Shown here in pieces: positions 41,916-50,093 of a DNA stretch of 64,000 nt. The DNA lies in NCBI GenBank assembly GCA_900542825.1, contig UQOY01000004.1, positions 62,001 through 126,000 on the forward strand. The letters are read 5' to 3'. Source of the stretch: an uncultured Collinsella sp. Its GTDB lineage: Bacteria; Actinomycetota; Coriobacteriia; Coriobacteriales; Coriobacteriaceae. The position numbers and the translations under genes were made by a program. Every line of letters begins with the position of its first letter. Position 1 is the stretch's first letter. The notes below the pieces were generated by a model. That model ran no database searches. It was not told the DNA's origin and saw only the letters and a list, made by a program, of their open reading frames with translations.

Positions 41916-42560
41916 TTACTTAAACGTAACGTTAATATCGACATCGTCGCCGCATAGGGCTTTGACCTGTTTTTCGATCAATCCGCTGGCTCTATCATCA
42001 GATTCTTTGAGCATATCGCTCTCTTCGACCTTCTTGGTCTGCTCTTTCTTCGCCTGTTTCAACAGACCGTTCAGATCGTCCGTACTTACTTGATTCCAGT
42101 TCAGAAAACCATTGTCCTCAACATATTTCTTCAATGTATTGGGGTCTGTTGAGAAAGAGGTAATTTCCGAGTGAGGCAATGTAACCCTTACGCTCTTGAC
42201 CTCTGAGTTCTCGTCGTTCATATCAACCCGCTTGATTTCAATCTTCATTTTATCGGCATCGATCCCGATATCAGCCTTGCCGTCAATCGTTGCGACATAT
42301 CGCTTAGACGTAAAGGGGTTTTCCCACCCAAGCGGATTCCCCGCTTCATCGATTGAGAGCAGCTGCGTAAAGTTATATTCGTACGTCACAAGCTTTACGA
42401 CCGGTGCGATCTCCTCGCGAATCGAATCATCGGTGATCGTTGTAGGATTACGTGTCAAATACAACCAGATACACCCGGCAGTCGCCACGGCCGTAACAGC
42501 CAGCAAACCGCCAAAGATTAGCTTTTGCGTTATTGTTGTAAACAAGTTTGTTCTTGTCAT
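41916..42560 (-). CDS. Membrane-anchored DUF4230-like protein
   Basis: A 214-residue protein with one N-terminal membrane segment (about 13-35) and an extracytoplasmic domain containing LVTYEYNFTQLLSID and SKRYVATIDGKADIGIDADK, which resemble DUF4230 proteins. The C-terminal helix is charged (Lys/Glu) and possibly coiled. ATG at 42560 has AAAGGCGAAGCAGG upstream; an earlier in-frame start would add a non-hydrophobic 24 residues. It precedes and is coupled to the EcsC gene. No enzymatic motif; role unknown. Confidence 0.75.
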   Translation of the reverse strand: MTRTNLFTTITQKLIFGGLLAVTAVATAGCIWLYLTRNPTTITDDSIREEIAPVVKLVTYEYNFTQLLSIDEAGNPLGWENPFTSKRYVATIDGKADIGIDADKMKIEIKRVDMNDENSEVKSVRVTLPHSEITSFSTDPNTLKKYVEDNGFLNWNQVSTDDLNGLLKQAKKEQTKKVEESDMLKESDDRASGLIEKQVKALCGDDVDINVTFK

Positions 42561-42651
42561 CCTGCTTCGCCTTTCTTTTATGGGCCCGACTTCTCCATCA
42601 TCTTCCATCGTGTACATGACGGCACGAATCATTCTGTCAACGGCTTAATGC

Positions 42652-42686
42652 AAAGCGCGACCGTTCGGAGAAAACGGCCGCGCTTT
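42652..42686. terminator. Terminator between lipoprotein and DUF4230 genes
   Basis: AAAGCGCGACCGTT and AAACGGCCGCGCTTT pair with one mismatch. On the minus strand it follows the lipoprotein gene, so the two genes are probably separate transcripts. Confidence 0.7.
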
Positions 42687-42704
42687 CTTTTCAATTCCCG
42701 CGAA

Positions 42705-43517
42705 CTATTCCTTGACGCTGTAACCCGACACCGTCGGCGCAAGCCTCGAGGCGTCAACCTCGCTCATTACCTCAAACTTCACCTTCTCGCCAGGCGCCCA
42801 GGCAGATGCATCTGCGTAGCATTCTTCCGCCCTCACACCATCGGCATCGTAAAGGGCAACGTTTAGATAAACGTTTTCGAACGATATGTCAGAGGTGTTT
42901 TCGACGATTGCAGTGTACGTATAGAGACCGTAGCCATCATCACTTTTCTCAAAGTTCGCCGATGAGAGCAAGCCGTTGATAACCTCATCGTTATGCGTCT
43001 TCTCCTCTACGGTCCTACCGTTCTTAATCAGCTCGTCAAACTCATCCTGATACTCGTCATCGACTGTTAAGTCATATCGATCAACCAGTTTCTTAAGCTG
43101 TGCGGATCGTGCGTCGTAGGCCTTTTCCCATTCCTCGTAGTATTTAGGATCAGATTCCGCATACTTCTTGGTAACATCAAGCTGATCGTCAAGCAGGTTG
43201 AGATAGGCGATGACATCTTCCTGCATCTTAGTGTCTTTAAAAGGCGCCTTTTTGAGTTCTTTGTCGTTATCGATCTCGGTTTTAATTATCTCTTTTCGCA
43301 CTTTATTCGAGCTTAGATCAGCATCTTCTCCAAGCGATTCGATATAATCCGACCGCTTTTGATAACCTTGAGCGATCACAGCCATTGCACGGTCATCGGC
43401 ATAATCAGGTTCAGCGTTTTTCTTCTCAGACTGCGAACAGCCGCTCAGCAGAAGCGCCCCACAAAACACCATCGCAAATAGCGCGGTCACCAGAGCCATT
43501 CCATAACGCCTTTTCAT
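42705..43517 (-). CDS. Lipoprotein with C-terminal FxLYD-like domain
   Basis: A 270-residue lipoprotein. The signal peptide ends in the lipobox LLSGC (lipidated Cys27), followed by a charged helical region (30-180) and a C-terminal beta domain with YTYTAIVENTSDISFENVYL and following NVALYDADG, matching FxLYD-type modules. It should sit on the outer face of the membrane. AGGACGA precedes the ATG. Codon use is more AT-rich than the window average. Grouped with DUF4230 and EcsC genes, it may form a membrane-associated system; function not known. Confidence 0.8.
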   Translation of the reverse strand: MKRRYGMALVTALFAMVFCGALLLSGCSQSEKKNAEPDYADDRAMAVIAQGYQKRSDYIESLGEDADLSSNKVRKEIIKTEIDNDKELKKAPFKDTKMQEDVIAYLNLLDDQLDVTKKYAESDPKYYEEWEKAYDARSAQLKKLVDRYDLTVDDEYQDEFDELIKNGRTVEEKTHNDEVINGLLSSANFEKSDDGYGLYTYTAIVENTSDISFENVYLNVALYDADGVRAEECYADASAWAPGEKVKFEVMSEVDASRLAPTVSGYSVKE

Positions 43518-43552
43518 TTCGTCCTCCTTTTAATACAAAACACGAGATCTAG

Positions 43553-43671
43553 CCCCTCGTCAAAAAGCAGACGAATTGGCAACGCGGTGGCACTATTTGG
43601 TTCAAGGGCGTGAACTGGACAAACATCGAGGGAAGGAGTGAGCTCTGTTCAATAAACTCCCCTCGTCAAAA
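43553..43671. repeat. 13-bp direct repeats flanking the recombinase 3' side
   Basis: CCCCTCGTCAAAA occurs at 43553-43565 and 43659-43671, in direct orientation, just downstream of the serine recombinase gene. They could be remnants of a recombination or target site; the 93 bp between hold no gene. Confidence 0.5.
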
Positions 43672-43678
43672 TGTCTAG

Positions 43679-44314
43679 CTAAAGAAGACGGACAGACGGC
43701 GAACGGTCATATCCGTTCGCGTCCGCCCGTCTCCAACGATCAAACGTCGATGCGCTAACGTTCAAAAGCATTGCGGCCTCTTGCCTCGTAACCTCACCTC
43801 CTTCGAATGATTTGATGACATCGCGGTAGCTATCCGGACGTTCGAGCGTCGGTCTCCCAAATCTCACACCCCGCAGACGCGCCGACGCGATGCCCTCCGC
43901 CTGGCGTTGCTTGATGTTTTCGCGCTCTAGCTGCGCCACGTAGCTCAAGATCTGAAGGACCAGATCTGCCATGAACGTTCCCGTGATGCCATCGGGCTGC
44001 TCGCGCGTATCGAGCAGCGGCATATCAAGAACCACGATGGCAGCGTTCCTATCCACCGTGATACGTCGCCACTCATCGAGGACTTCGCGATAATTGCGAC
44101 CCAAACGATCGATACTTTTGATCACGAGAACGTCACCCGCGCGCAACCTGCGAAGAAGACGTTGGTACTGGGGACGCTTAAAGTCCTTACCGCTTGCCTT
44201 GTCAGCATAAATCTGGCTCCGTTGCACAGGAAACCTCCCTAGTGCGTCTAACTGGCGGTCCAAATTCTGGTCCGCGGAAGAGACACGCGCATACCCAAAG
44301 ATTCGATTGTCCAT
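43679..44314 (-). CDS. Serine recombinase (resolvase/invertase family)
   Basis: A 211-residue small serine recombinase. YARVSSADQNLDRQ contains the nucleophilic Ser, KSIDRLGRNYREVL the active-site arginines, and a C-terminal helix-turn-helix (EVTRQEAAMLLNVSASTFDR) binds the recombination site. Full length, so probably functional. Such enzymes resolve transposons or invert promoters; no transposase or obvious inverted recombination sites were found beside it. It marks the 40-50 kb stretch as mobile-associated. Confidence 0.93.
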   Translation of the reverse strand: MDNRIFGYARVSSADQNLDRQLDALGRFPVQRSQIYADKASGKDFKRPQYQRLLRRLRAGDVLVIKSIDRLGRNYREVLDEWRRITVDRNAAIVVLDMPLLDTREQPDGITGTFMADLVLQILSYVAQLERENIKQRQAEGIASARLRGVRFGRPTLERPDSYRDVIKSFEGGEVTRQEAAMLLNVSASTFDRWRRADANGYDRSPSVRLL

Positions 44315-44471
44315 AATTGCCCCTATCGGCTACCTCTTGGCAGCATCAGCTCAAGCGAGAGCCCACTCACTATAGGGCGTGCAAATTTCGCGAATGGGTT
44401 GAGGTCATTTTGGCCCTCAGGCACAAGCTATTCAAGTGCCATGCCGACAGATGCTGGCTTTTATTTTGAAT

Positions 44472-44498
44472 GTGACAAAGGGGCTGTCCCTTTGTCAC
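44472..44498. repeat. GTGACAAAGGG palindromic repeat, copy 2
   Basis: GTGACAAAGGGGC and GTCCCTTTGTCAC around a T; 88 bp upstream of the first AAA ATPase gene. Confidence 0.9.
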
Positions 44499-44534
44499 AT
44501 CGATGCACCAAATAACGAGCCATCGCTTTTAATC

Positions 44535-44564
44535 AGAATTAACTAGAATAAAATGAAGTTAAAC
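44535..44564 (+). promoter_or_regulatory. Three 10-bp-phased AT repeats upstream of AAA ATPase 1
   Basis: AGAATTAACT, AGAATAAAAT and GAAGTTAAAC follow each other in exact 10-bp steps, 23-52 bp before the start codon. The third unit is weaker. A comparable set precedes the paralogous ATPase at 50031-50060, which suggests an operator bound along one DNA face. Confidence 0.45.
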
Positions 44565-44586
44565 GGCGATGTGAAAGGAGAGCCTT

Positions 44587-45687
44587 GTGGAATATCTCGA
44601 GAACCCGTTTACCCCCAGTTTTGGTGAGGTTCCTGCCCATCTCGCCGGCCGACAACAGATTATTCGGGATTTGGACCGTGCCTTCTTGAGCCAGCGTAGA
44701 CGCCCGGAATTGACCTCGATCTTCTCGGGCGCGCGTGGAACCGGTAAAACCGCTCTCATGTCGTCGCTCGCGACAAGGGCGGAATCCCACGGCTGGATAG
44801 CGGTAAAGACGACCGCGCTCTCAGGAATGCTTGAGGAAATCGAGTTCGGGGCGAAACGAGCTGCAGGCCATCTCATCGACCCGTCTAACAACTTCGAAGT
44901 CACCGGTCTCGGAATTGCACCACTCGGCAGTATCGAGGTCAATCGCGTTCACGATGCCTCGACCTGGCGGTATCGTATGAGCGACATCATCGACCAGCTC
45001 AACGAGGCGGGCACCGGGCTGCTCGTCACGGTTGACGAGGTGGACCCGACACTCGACGAGATGATTCAGCTCGCAGCGACGTATCAGCACTTTGTGACCG
45101 ATGGGAAACGCGTCGCCCTGCTCATGGCGGGACTTCCCAACAACGTCTCGACGTTGCTGAACCACAAGACGGTCTCGTTCCTTCGCCGCGCCCAACAATA
45201 TCATCTGGGTCGCATTGCCGACTATGACGTACGCGAGGCCTTGATTCGCACAATCCAGGAAAACGATCGCCTGGCAGATGCTGAGGGAATCGATAGAGCC
45301 GTTCGCTCGATCTCTGGTTTTCCCTTCCTATTGCAACTTGTAGGCTACCGTGCCTGGGATCTCACAAGCGATTCGAAGGAAATCTCGTCACGCGACTTTG
45401 ACCTGGGAATCAAAATCGCGCGCGACGAGATGGACGACCGAATCCTCGCGGCAACCTATCGGGAACTCACGGCAGAGGACAAGCGATTCCTCATCGCCAT
45501 GCTCGATGACGAGGAAGAGTCCACCACCGCTGACCTTGTCGAGCGCCTTAAGCGTTCGCCGCAGCAGGTCTCCCGCTACCGACGCCGCATGATAGATGCC
45601 GGCATCATCGGGGAACGAGGACGAGGGCTCGTCGCATTTGAATTGCCATTCTTCCGCGACTATCTCGCGGCTCAATGCGTGAAATAG
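44587..45687 (+). CDS. AAA ATPase with C-terminal winged helix (Orc/Cdc6-like), paralog 1
   Basis: A 366-residue ATP-binding protein. GARGTGKTALMSS is the Walker A loop and LLVTVDEVDP the Walker B; VALLMAGLPNNVS is the sensor 1 region with the conserved FLRRAQQYHLG block after it. The last 70 residues form a winged helix (SPQQVSRYRRRMIDAGIIGERG). The architecture is shared with the gene at 48878-49996 and with archaeal-type Orc1/Cdc6 and STAND-like ATPases. Start is a GTG with AAAGGAG upstream. Monocistronic between palindromes; role unknown, possibly DNA-bound regulation or defence. Confidence 0.85.
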   Translation: MEYLENPFTPSFGEVPAHLAGRQQIIRDLDRAFLSQRRRPELTSIFSGARGTGKTALMSSLATRAESHGWIAVKTTALSGMLEEIEFGAKRAAGHLIDPSNNFEVTGLGIAPLGSIEVNRVHDASTWRYRMSDIIDQLNEAGTGLLVTVDEVDPTLDEMIQLAATYQHFVTDGKRVALLMAGLPNNVSTLLNHKTVSFLRRAQQYHLGRIADYDVREALIRTIQENDRLADAEGIDRAVRSISGFPFLLQLVGYRAWDLTSDSKEISSRDFDLGIKIARDEMDDRILAATYRELTAEDKRFLIAMLDDEEESTTADLVERLKRSPQQVSRYRRRMIDAGIIGERGRGLVAFELPFFRDYLAAQCVK

Positions 45688-45695
45688 AAGTCAAT

Positions 45696-45722
45696 GTGAC
45701 AAAGGGTCTGCCCCTTTGTCAC
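45696..45722. repeat. GTGACAAAGGG palindromic repeat, copy 3
   Basis: GTGACAAAGGGTC and GCCCCTTTGTCAC, with one central mismatch pair. It lies between the convergent AAA and UvrA-like genes and could terminate both. Confidence 0.9.
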
Positions 45723-45727
45723 ATCGC

Positions 45728-48220
45728 CTATAGATAGCGGCCGGTAATGCTCTTGGGGCAGGCAGCGATATCCGTCGGCGTACCGGCGCAGACGATTTGC
45801 CCGCCCGCGTCGCCACCGCCCGGGCCCATGTCGATCACGTAATCGGCGTTACGGATAAGGTCGAGATCGTGCTCGATCACGACAACTGTGGCGCCCTTGG
45901 CAACGAGGCCGTCGAACACACTCAGCAACACCTGAACATCGAGCGGATGTAGTCCGATCGTGGGCTCGTCGAACACAAACACGGCATCATCCTGCACACG
46001 GCCCATCTCGCTCGCAAGCTTAAGACGCTGCGCCTCGCCGCCCGAGAGCGCCGGCGTAGGCTCACCAAGCGTGAGATAGCCCAAGCCCAGGTCGTGCAAG
46101 GTCTGCAAACGCGTCTGAACTTTCTTGAGCCCCACCGTGGCGTCAAGGGCCTCGTCTACACTCATATCCATGAGCTGCGGCAACGTAAGTAGGCTCCCGT
46201 CTTTGCCCTCGCGATGGACATGCGAAGCCGTGTCTGCATAACGCGAACCGCGACATGCTGGGCAGACGATCTCGACGTCGGGCAAAAACTGCACGTCGAG
46301 CGATATCAAGCCCGTGCCATCGCACGTAGGGCAGCGCAGAGTGCCAGTGTTGTAGCTAAAGGCACCTGCCTTGTAGCCGGCTGCCTTGGCCTCTGGCGTG
46401 CGGGCGAAAGCGCGGCGCAGCTCATCATGGATGTCGGCATAAGTCGCCACCGTCGAACGCACGTTAGCGCCGATGGGCGTGGCGTCAATCAGGTTGGCGC
46501 GTGCGATGCCCTCGGCATCGACCCAGCGCACATGTTTTGGCAGGCGCTCGCCAGTTGCCTGAGCCTTAAGTGCCGGGATGAGCGTCTCGAGCACCAACGT
46601 CGTCTTGCCTGAACCCGAAACACCCGTCACTGCGACAAGGCGGCCGCGCGGAATATCGACTTCGAGCGGCTTGACGGTATGGATGGCATCGGTTGCCATG
46701 CGGATATGTCCCTGGTCGAACATTTCCTCGTCAGTCACCTGCGGACGCAAGCGCTTGGACTCCGAGCGCAAAAACGGGGCGATGCGACTGCCCTGCGATT
46801 GCTCGACCTCATCCACCGTACCCGCGGCAATCACATTGCCACCGTCCGCTCCGGCAACGGGGCCCATCTCGACCAGATAATCAGCCTCCGCCAGCACGCG
46901 TGTGTCGTGGTCGACAACAACCACGGTGTTGCCGTCATCCACCAGATCGCGCATCACGCCTACCAGGCCGTCAACATTGGCAGGATGCAAGCCGATCGAG
47001 GGCTCGTCCAGCACATAGAGCACACCTGTCGATCGGTTGCGCACCACGCGGGCAAGCTGCACGCGCTGGCGCTCACCCGTGGAGAGCGTGGCACCGGCGC
47101 GATCGAGCGAAAGATAATCGAGGCCCAGATCGACTAGGCGACGGGCCGCACCCAAAAACGAATCGCAGATATCCGTCGCCATGGGTTGCATCTCGGTCGG
47201 CAAGGATGCGGGCACCCCGCGCACCCACTCAATCGCCTCGCCCAATGTCATGGCCGCCGCCTGTGCCAGATTGATACCGCGCACCCGGGGCTGGCGCGCA
47301 GCCTCGGAGAGACGCGTGCCGCCGCAGTCACGGCATGGCCCCTCGCGCAAAAAGCGTGCAACGCGTTTGAGGCCCTTGTCGTCCTTAACCTTGGCGAGCG
47401 CATTCTCGACCGTATAGACGGCGTTGTAATAGGTAAAGTCGAGCGGCGTGGCGCCCTCGCCGTTTTTGGGAACGTAAAGAATGTGCTTCTTAACCGCCGG
47501 ACCGTGGAACACAATGTCGCGCTCTTGAGGCGTGAGCTGGTTAAACGGCACGTCGGTACGCACACCCATCTCGCCGGCCACCTGCTTCATCAGATCCCAC
47601 ATGAGCGTACCCCAGGGAAGCACTGCGCCCTCGTTGATGGTCTTTGACTCGTCGGGCACCAGGCTCGCCTCGTCCACCTCGCGCATGACACCGGTGCCGC
47701 CACAGGTGGGACATGCACCGCCGCTGTTAAAGGCAAGGTCCTCGGCGCTCGGAGCGTAGAACTCGCGGCCGCATGCGGAGCACGTGAGCGACAGGCCAGC
47801 CGCTACGTTAAGGCTCGGCTCCACGCGCGCCCCGCAGTGCGGGCACACGTGATGGGCGCAGCGGCTAAAGAGCAGGCGCAAGCTATTGTTGAGCTCGGTC
47901 ATGGTGCCAAAGGTCGAGCGCACGCCCGGCACGCTGGGGCGCTGATGCAATGCGAGCGCCGCCGGCACGTGCAGCACCTCGTCCACCTGGGCGTGCTCGG
48001 CTTGCGTCAGGCGACGTCGAGTATAGGTGCTGAGTGCCTCCAAGTAGCGACGCGAGCCCTCGGCATAAAGAACTCCCAGCGCCAGCGAACTCTTGCCCGA
48101 ACCCGACACGCCGGCAATACCCACGAGCTTTCCCAGCGGGATATCAATATCGATGTCCTTAAGGTTATGGACGCGCGCGCCACGCACCTCGATAGCACTT
48201 GGTTGTTGCGACACCGTCAT
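45728..48220 (-). CDS. UvrA-like excinuclease ATPase (UvrA2 type)
   Basis: An 830-residue double ABC ATPase of the UvrA family. Two Walker A loops (GVSGSGKSSLALGVL and GVSGSGKTTLVLETL), two ABC signatures (LSTGERQRVQLARV and LSGGEAQRLKLASE) and zinc-binding CxxC pairs (CPHCGARV, CPTCGGTG, CPTCDGTG, CPACRGSR) are visible. At about 830 residues it is shorter than the housekeeping UvrA (about 940), fitting the UvrA2 class linked to drug or damage tolerance. ATG at 48220 has AAGGGGAG upstream. It is not next to uvrB. DNA-damage binding is inferred from family. Confidence 0.9.
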   Translation of the reverse strand: MTVSQQPSAIEVRGARVHNLKDIDIDIPLGKLVGIAGVSGSGKSSLALGVLYAEGSRRYLEALSTYTRRRLTQAEHAQVDEVLHVPAALALHQRPSVPGVRSTFGTMTELNNSLRLLFSRCAHHVCPHCGARVEPSLNVAAGLSLTCSACGREFYAPSAEDLAFNSGGACPTCGGTGVMREVDEASLVPDESKTINEGAVLPWGTLMWDLMKQVAGEMGVRTDVPFNQLTPQERDIVFHGPAVKKHILYVPKNGEGATPLDFTYYNAVYTVENALAKVKDDKGLKRVARFLREGPCRDCGGTRLSEAARQPRVRGINLAQAAAMTLGEAIEWVRGVPASLPTEMQPMATDICDSFLGAARRLVDLGLDYLSLDRAGATLSTGERQRVQLARVVRNRSTGVLYVLDEPSIGLHPANVDGLVGVMRDLVDDGNTVVVVDHDTRVLAEADYLVEMGPVAGADGGNVIAAGTVDEVEQSQGSRIAPFLRSESKRLRPQVTDEEMFDQGHIRMATDAIHTVKPLEVDIPRGRLVAVTGVSGSGKTTLVLETLIPALKAQATGERLPKHVRWVDAEGIARANLIDATPIGANVRSTVATYADIHDELRRAFARTPEAKAAGYKAGAFSYNTGTLRCPTCDGTGLISLDVQFLPDVEIVCPACRGSRYADTASHVHREGKDGSLLTLPQLMDMSVDEALDATVGLKKVQTRLQTLHDLGLGYLTLGEPTPALSGGEAQRLKLASEMGRVQDDAVFVFDEPTIGLHPLDVQVLLSVFDGLVAKGATVVVIEHDLDLIRNADYVIDMGPGGGDAGGQIVCAGTPTDIAACPKSITGRYL

Positions 48221-48244
48221 CGCTCCCCTTCCAGTTGATCGAAT

Positions 48245-48271
48245 ATGACAAGAGGACTGTCCCTTTGTCAC
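48245..48271. repeat. GTGACAAAGGG palindromic repeat, copy 4 (degenerate left arm)
   Basis: ATGACAAGAGGAC and GTCCCTTTGTCAC around a T. It lies between the UvrA-like start and the acetyltransferase stop. Confidence 0.8.
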
Positions 48272-48287
48272 ATCACTCGTGCCGCGC

Positions 48288-48827
48288 CTACCCGCGCCAG
48301 TCTTCGCGGGTCAAATACGTAAAGTACTCGGTACGTACATCGCCCATAAGCTCGCAGGGCACGTCGCGCTCAACGTGATGTGGCGCGAACCCACATTTTT
48401 GCTGGACGCGTAGCGACTTGTTATTGCCCTCGTAGTATCCGCACCAAAGCGCCTTGCAGCCAAGCGTTTCGAACGCATAGCGCTGCATGGCTCGTACTGC
48501 TTCGGGAGCAAAGCCTCGGCCCCAAAATGGCTTGGCGATCCAATAGCCCACCTCGAACTCGAGTCCGCCTCTTTGGCTGTTCGACTCACAGCGAGGCGGC
48601 ATGAGCCCGATGCTGCCCACGGGCTCGTCTGTCTCAGGCAGGCAAATGGCAAAGGTATGGGGCGCCGTAAAGACCGTCCGAATGATCTCTCTGCTTTCCT
48701 CAATGCTTCGATGGGGCGGCCAGCCCGCAGCCGGCCCCACGTCCAGAACGCTTGCATATGTAAACAGGCTCGCCGCATCCGTCTCGCGCCACGGGCGAAG
48801 CGTCAAGCGCTCAGTATGGATCACCAT
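48288..48827 (-). CDS. GNAT acetyltransferase, RimJ/RimL-like
   Basis: A 179-residue N-acetyltransferase. The TERLTLRPWRETDAASLF start is typical of the RimJ/L branch, EVGYWIAKPFWGRGFAPEA carries the acetyl-CoA pyrophosphate loop and NKSLRVQQKCGF the conserved Asn near the end. Acetyl acceptor unknown: a protein N-terminus or an aminoglycoside-like small molecule. GTGAGGT precedes the ATG. Flanked by two palindromic repeats. Confidence 0.9.
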   Translation of the reverse strand: MVIHTERLTLRPWRETDAASLFTYASVLDVGPAAGWPPHRSIEESREIIRTVFTAPHTFAICLPETDEPVGSIGLMPPRCESNSQRGGLEFEVGYWIAKPFWGRGFAPEAVRAMQRYAFETLGCKALWCGYYEGNNKSLRVQQKCGFAPHHVERDVPCELMGDVRTEYFTYLTREDWRG

Positions 48828-48850
48828 GTTTTGACCTCACATCTATCGAT

Positions 48851-48876
48851 GTGACAAAGGGACCGTCCCTTTTCAC
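48851..48876. repeat. GTGACAAAGGG palindromic repeat, copy 5
   Basis: GTGACAAAGGGAC and GTCCCTTTTCAC around a C; one base is missing from the right arm. It ends 2 bp before the stop of AAA ATPase 2 and may terminate it. Confidence 0.85.
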
Positions 48877-48877
48877 A

Positions 48878-49996
48878 TTACTCATGCCATAAAACGCGGT
48901 CGCGGATGTACTCGCCCAGCATGGGCACGGTAAACCGGACGAGACCGTATCCGGCAGCCTCGATGACGCGCTCGCGAATCAGGCTTGCGCGATATTTACT
49001 CGCCCAGCTTTGGGTACGTTCGCAACGCTCAATGATATCCGCCATGCGCGTCGGCTTGCCCCCGTCAGCCGCCATGGCCTCGATAAATAGGCGCTGCGGA
49101 CTGCGCAACCCGTAATACAAGGGGGCGTCGACTGCTTCATAGAACTCGGAGACGGCATCCGCATGGCCATCCTCGACATCGCGCCTTTCGATGACCTGCG
49201 AGCCACGCCGGACAGCAGACCTCCACATGTAATATCCCACCAGCTGAACCATATAGGGATGCCCCATGCTCTTGCGCGCCGCAAGGTCCGCCGTCTCCGC
49301 ATCAACGCAAAGACCAGCGCCTTTGACCGTCTGGATATATGAATCGCGCACTTTGGGCAAAGAAATCGCCCCCAGCGTACGCTGCTGGGCACGCCGCAAA
49401 AACGTCACGCTCGGCTCTTCGAGCAGATCGTCAACCATACTGGGTAAGCCGGCGAACACCAGCGCAAGACCGCGCTGGTCGCTATCGGACAAGCCCGTGG
49501 CATCCTGATCTCCGAGCACCTGCTGATAGAGAACGGCAAGAGCCGCCAGCTCCTCGATAGACGCCGATTGTGCCTCGTCAATCGCAAACAGCAAGCCCTT
49601 TCCCGGCCCGAGCTTCTTGAGGCACTCGTTGACCAGCCCTCGCAACGTCTCGCCCTTTGCCCGCGCCGCCTCGACCGACATCCGGCCAAACGACGGCCCG
49701 AACTCCATTGACGTCACAACGGGTTTATTCGAGCGAAGCGCGTCGGCCAAGCGGTCGCATAAGCCAAGCGAAGCGGAATCGGAGACAACCGCCCATCCGC
49801 GCTCACTAGCTAAACGCTGCAGCTCCCGCAAGAGAACCGTTTTGCCGCAGCCGCGGTTTCCCGTAATGAGCATGAGCCCGCCCGGCGCTCCGGCGCCGTT
49901 ATCGAGCCCTTCCTCAAAATCTTCGATGACCGACTCGCGGCCGATGAGTACCGGGGGCCGCTTGCCAGCAGTGGGCTTAAAGGGATTTGGATTCAT
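48878..49996 (-). CDS. AAA ATPase with C-terminal winged helix (Orc/Cdc6-like), paralog 2
   Basis: A 372-residue paralog of the ATPase at 44.6 kb. GNRGCGKTVLLRELQ is Walker A and LLFAIDEAQS Walker B; LVFAGLPSMVDDLL and SVTFLRRAQQRTLG correspond to the LMAGLPNNVS and FLRRAQQYHLG blocks of paralog 1. The C-terminus is a winged helix (ASKYRASLIRERVIEAAGYG). CGAGGAGG precedes the ATG. Three TTATACC repeats in 10-bp steps lie 36-62 bp upstream. The two paralogs flank the UvrA-like and GNAT genes; a shared role in that cluster is inference. Confidence 0.85.
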   Translation of the reverse strand: MNPNPFKPTAGKRPPVLIGRESVIEDFEEGLDNGAGAPGGLMLITGNRGCGKTVLLRELQRLASERGWAVVSDSASLGLCDRLADALRSNKPVVTSMEFGPSFGRMSVEAARAKGETLRGLVNECLKKLGPGKGLLFAIDEAQSASIEELAALAVLYQQVLGDQDATGLSDSDQRGLALVFAGLPSMVDDLLEEPSVTFLRRAQQRTLGAISLPKVRDSYIQTVKGAGLCVDAETADLAARKSMGHPYMVQLVGYYMWRSAVRRGSQVIERRDVEDGHADAVSEFYEAVDAPLYYGLRSPQRLFIEAMAADGGKPTRMADIIERCERTQSWASKYRASLIRERVIEAAGYGLVRFTVPMLGEYIRDRVLWHE

Positions 49997-50030
49997 GTCG
50001 GCCTCCTCGGATTGGCAAACCCTGGTAACA

Positions 50031-50060
50031 GTTATACCAACTTATACCGAGTTATACCAA
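50031..50060 (-). promoter_or_regulatory. Three TTATACC repeats in 10-bp steps upstream of AAA ATPase 2
   Basis: GTTATACCAA, CTTATACCGA and GTTATACCAA follow each other without gaps, so the TTATACC core recurs at 50032, 50042 and 50052. One repeat per DNA turn suggests cooperative binding on one face, by a regulator or by the ATPase's own winged helix. On the minus strand the units read GGTATAA and could also overlap a -10 box. Confidence 0.65.
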
Positions 50061-50066
50061 TAGCCT

Positions 50067-50093
50067 GTGACAAAGGAGCTGTCCCTTTGTCAC
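50067..50093. repeat. GTGACAAAGGG palindromic repeat, copy 6
   Basis: GTGACAAAGGAGC and GTCCCTTTGTCAC around a T, with one arm mismatch. It provides the TGA stop of the Tet(M)-like gene. Confidence 0.88.

Noticed and set aside
43570..43595. Fourth copy of the surface-gene promoter element
   Set aside because: GACGAATT and GGCACTA occur 19 bp apart, but no TAYGCT follows at 28 bp and no plus-strand gene lies downstream; likely chance.
43553..44314. Invertible promoter controlled by the serine recombinase
   Set aside because: The only repeats found near it (CCCCTCGTCAAAA) are direct, not inverted, and enclose just 93 bp without promoter features.
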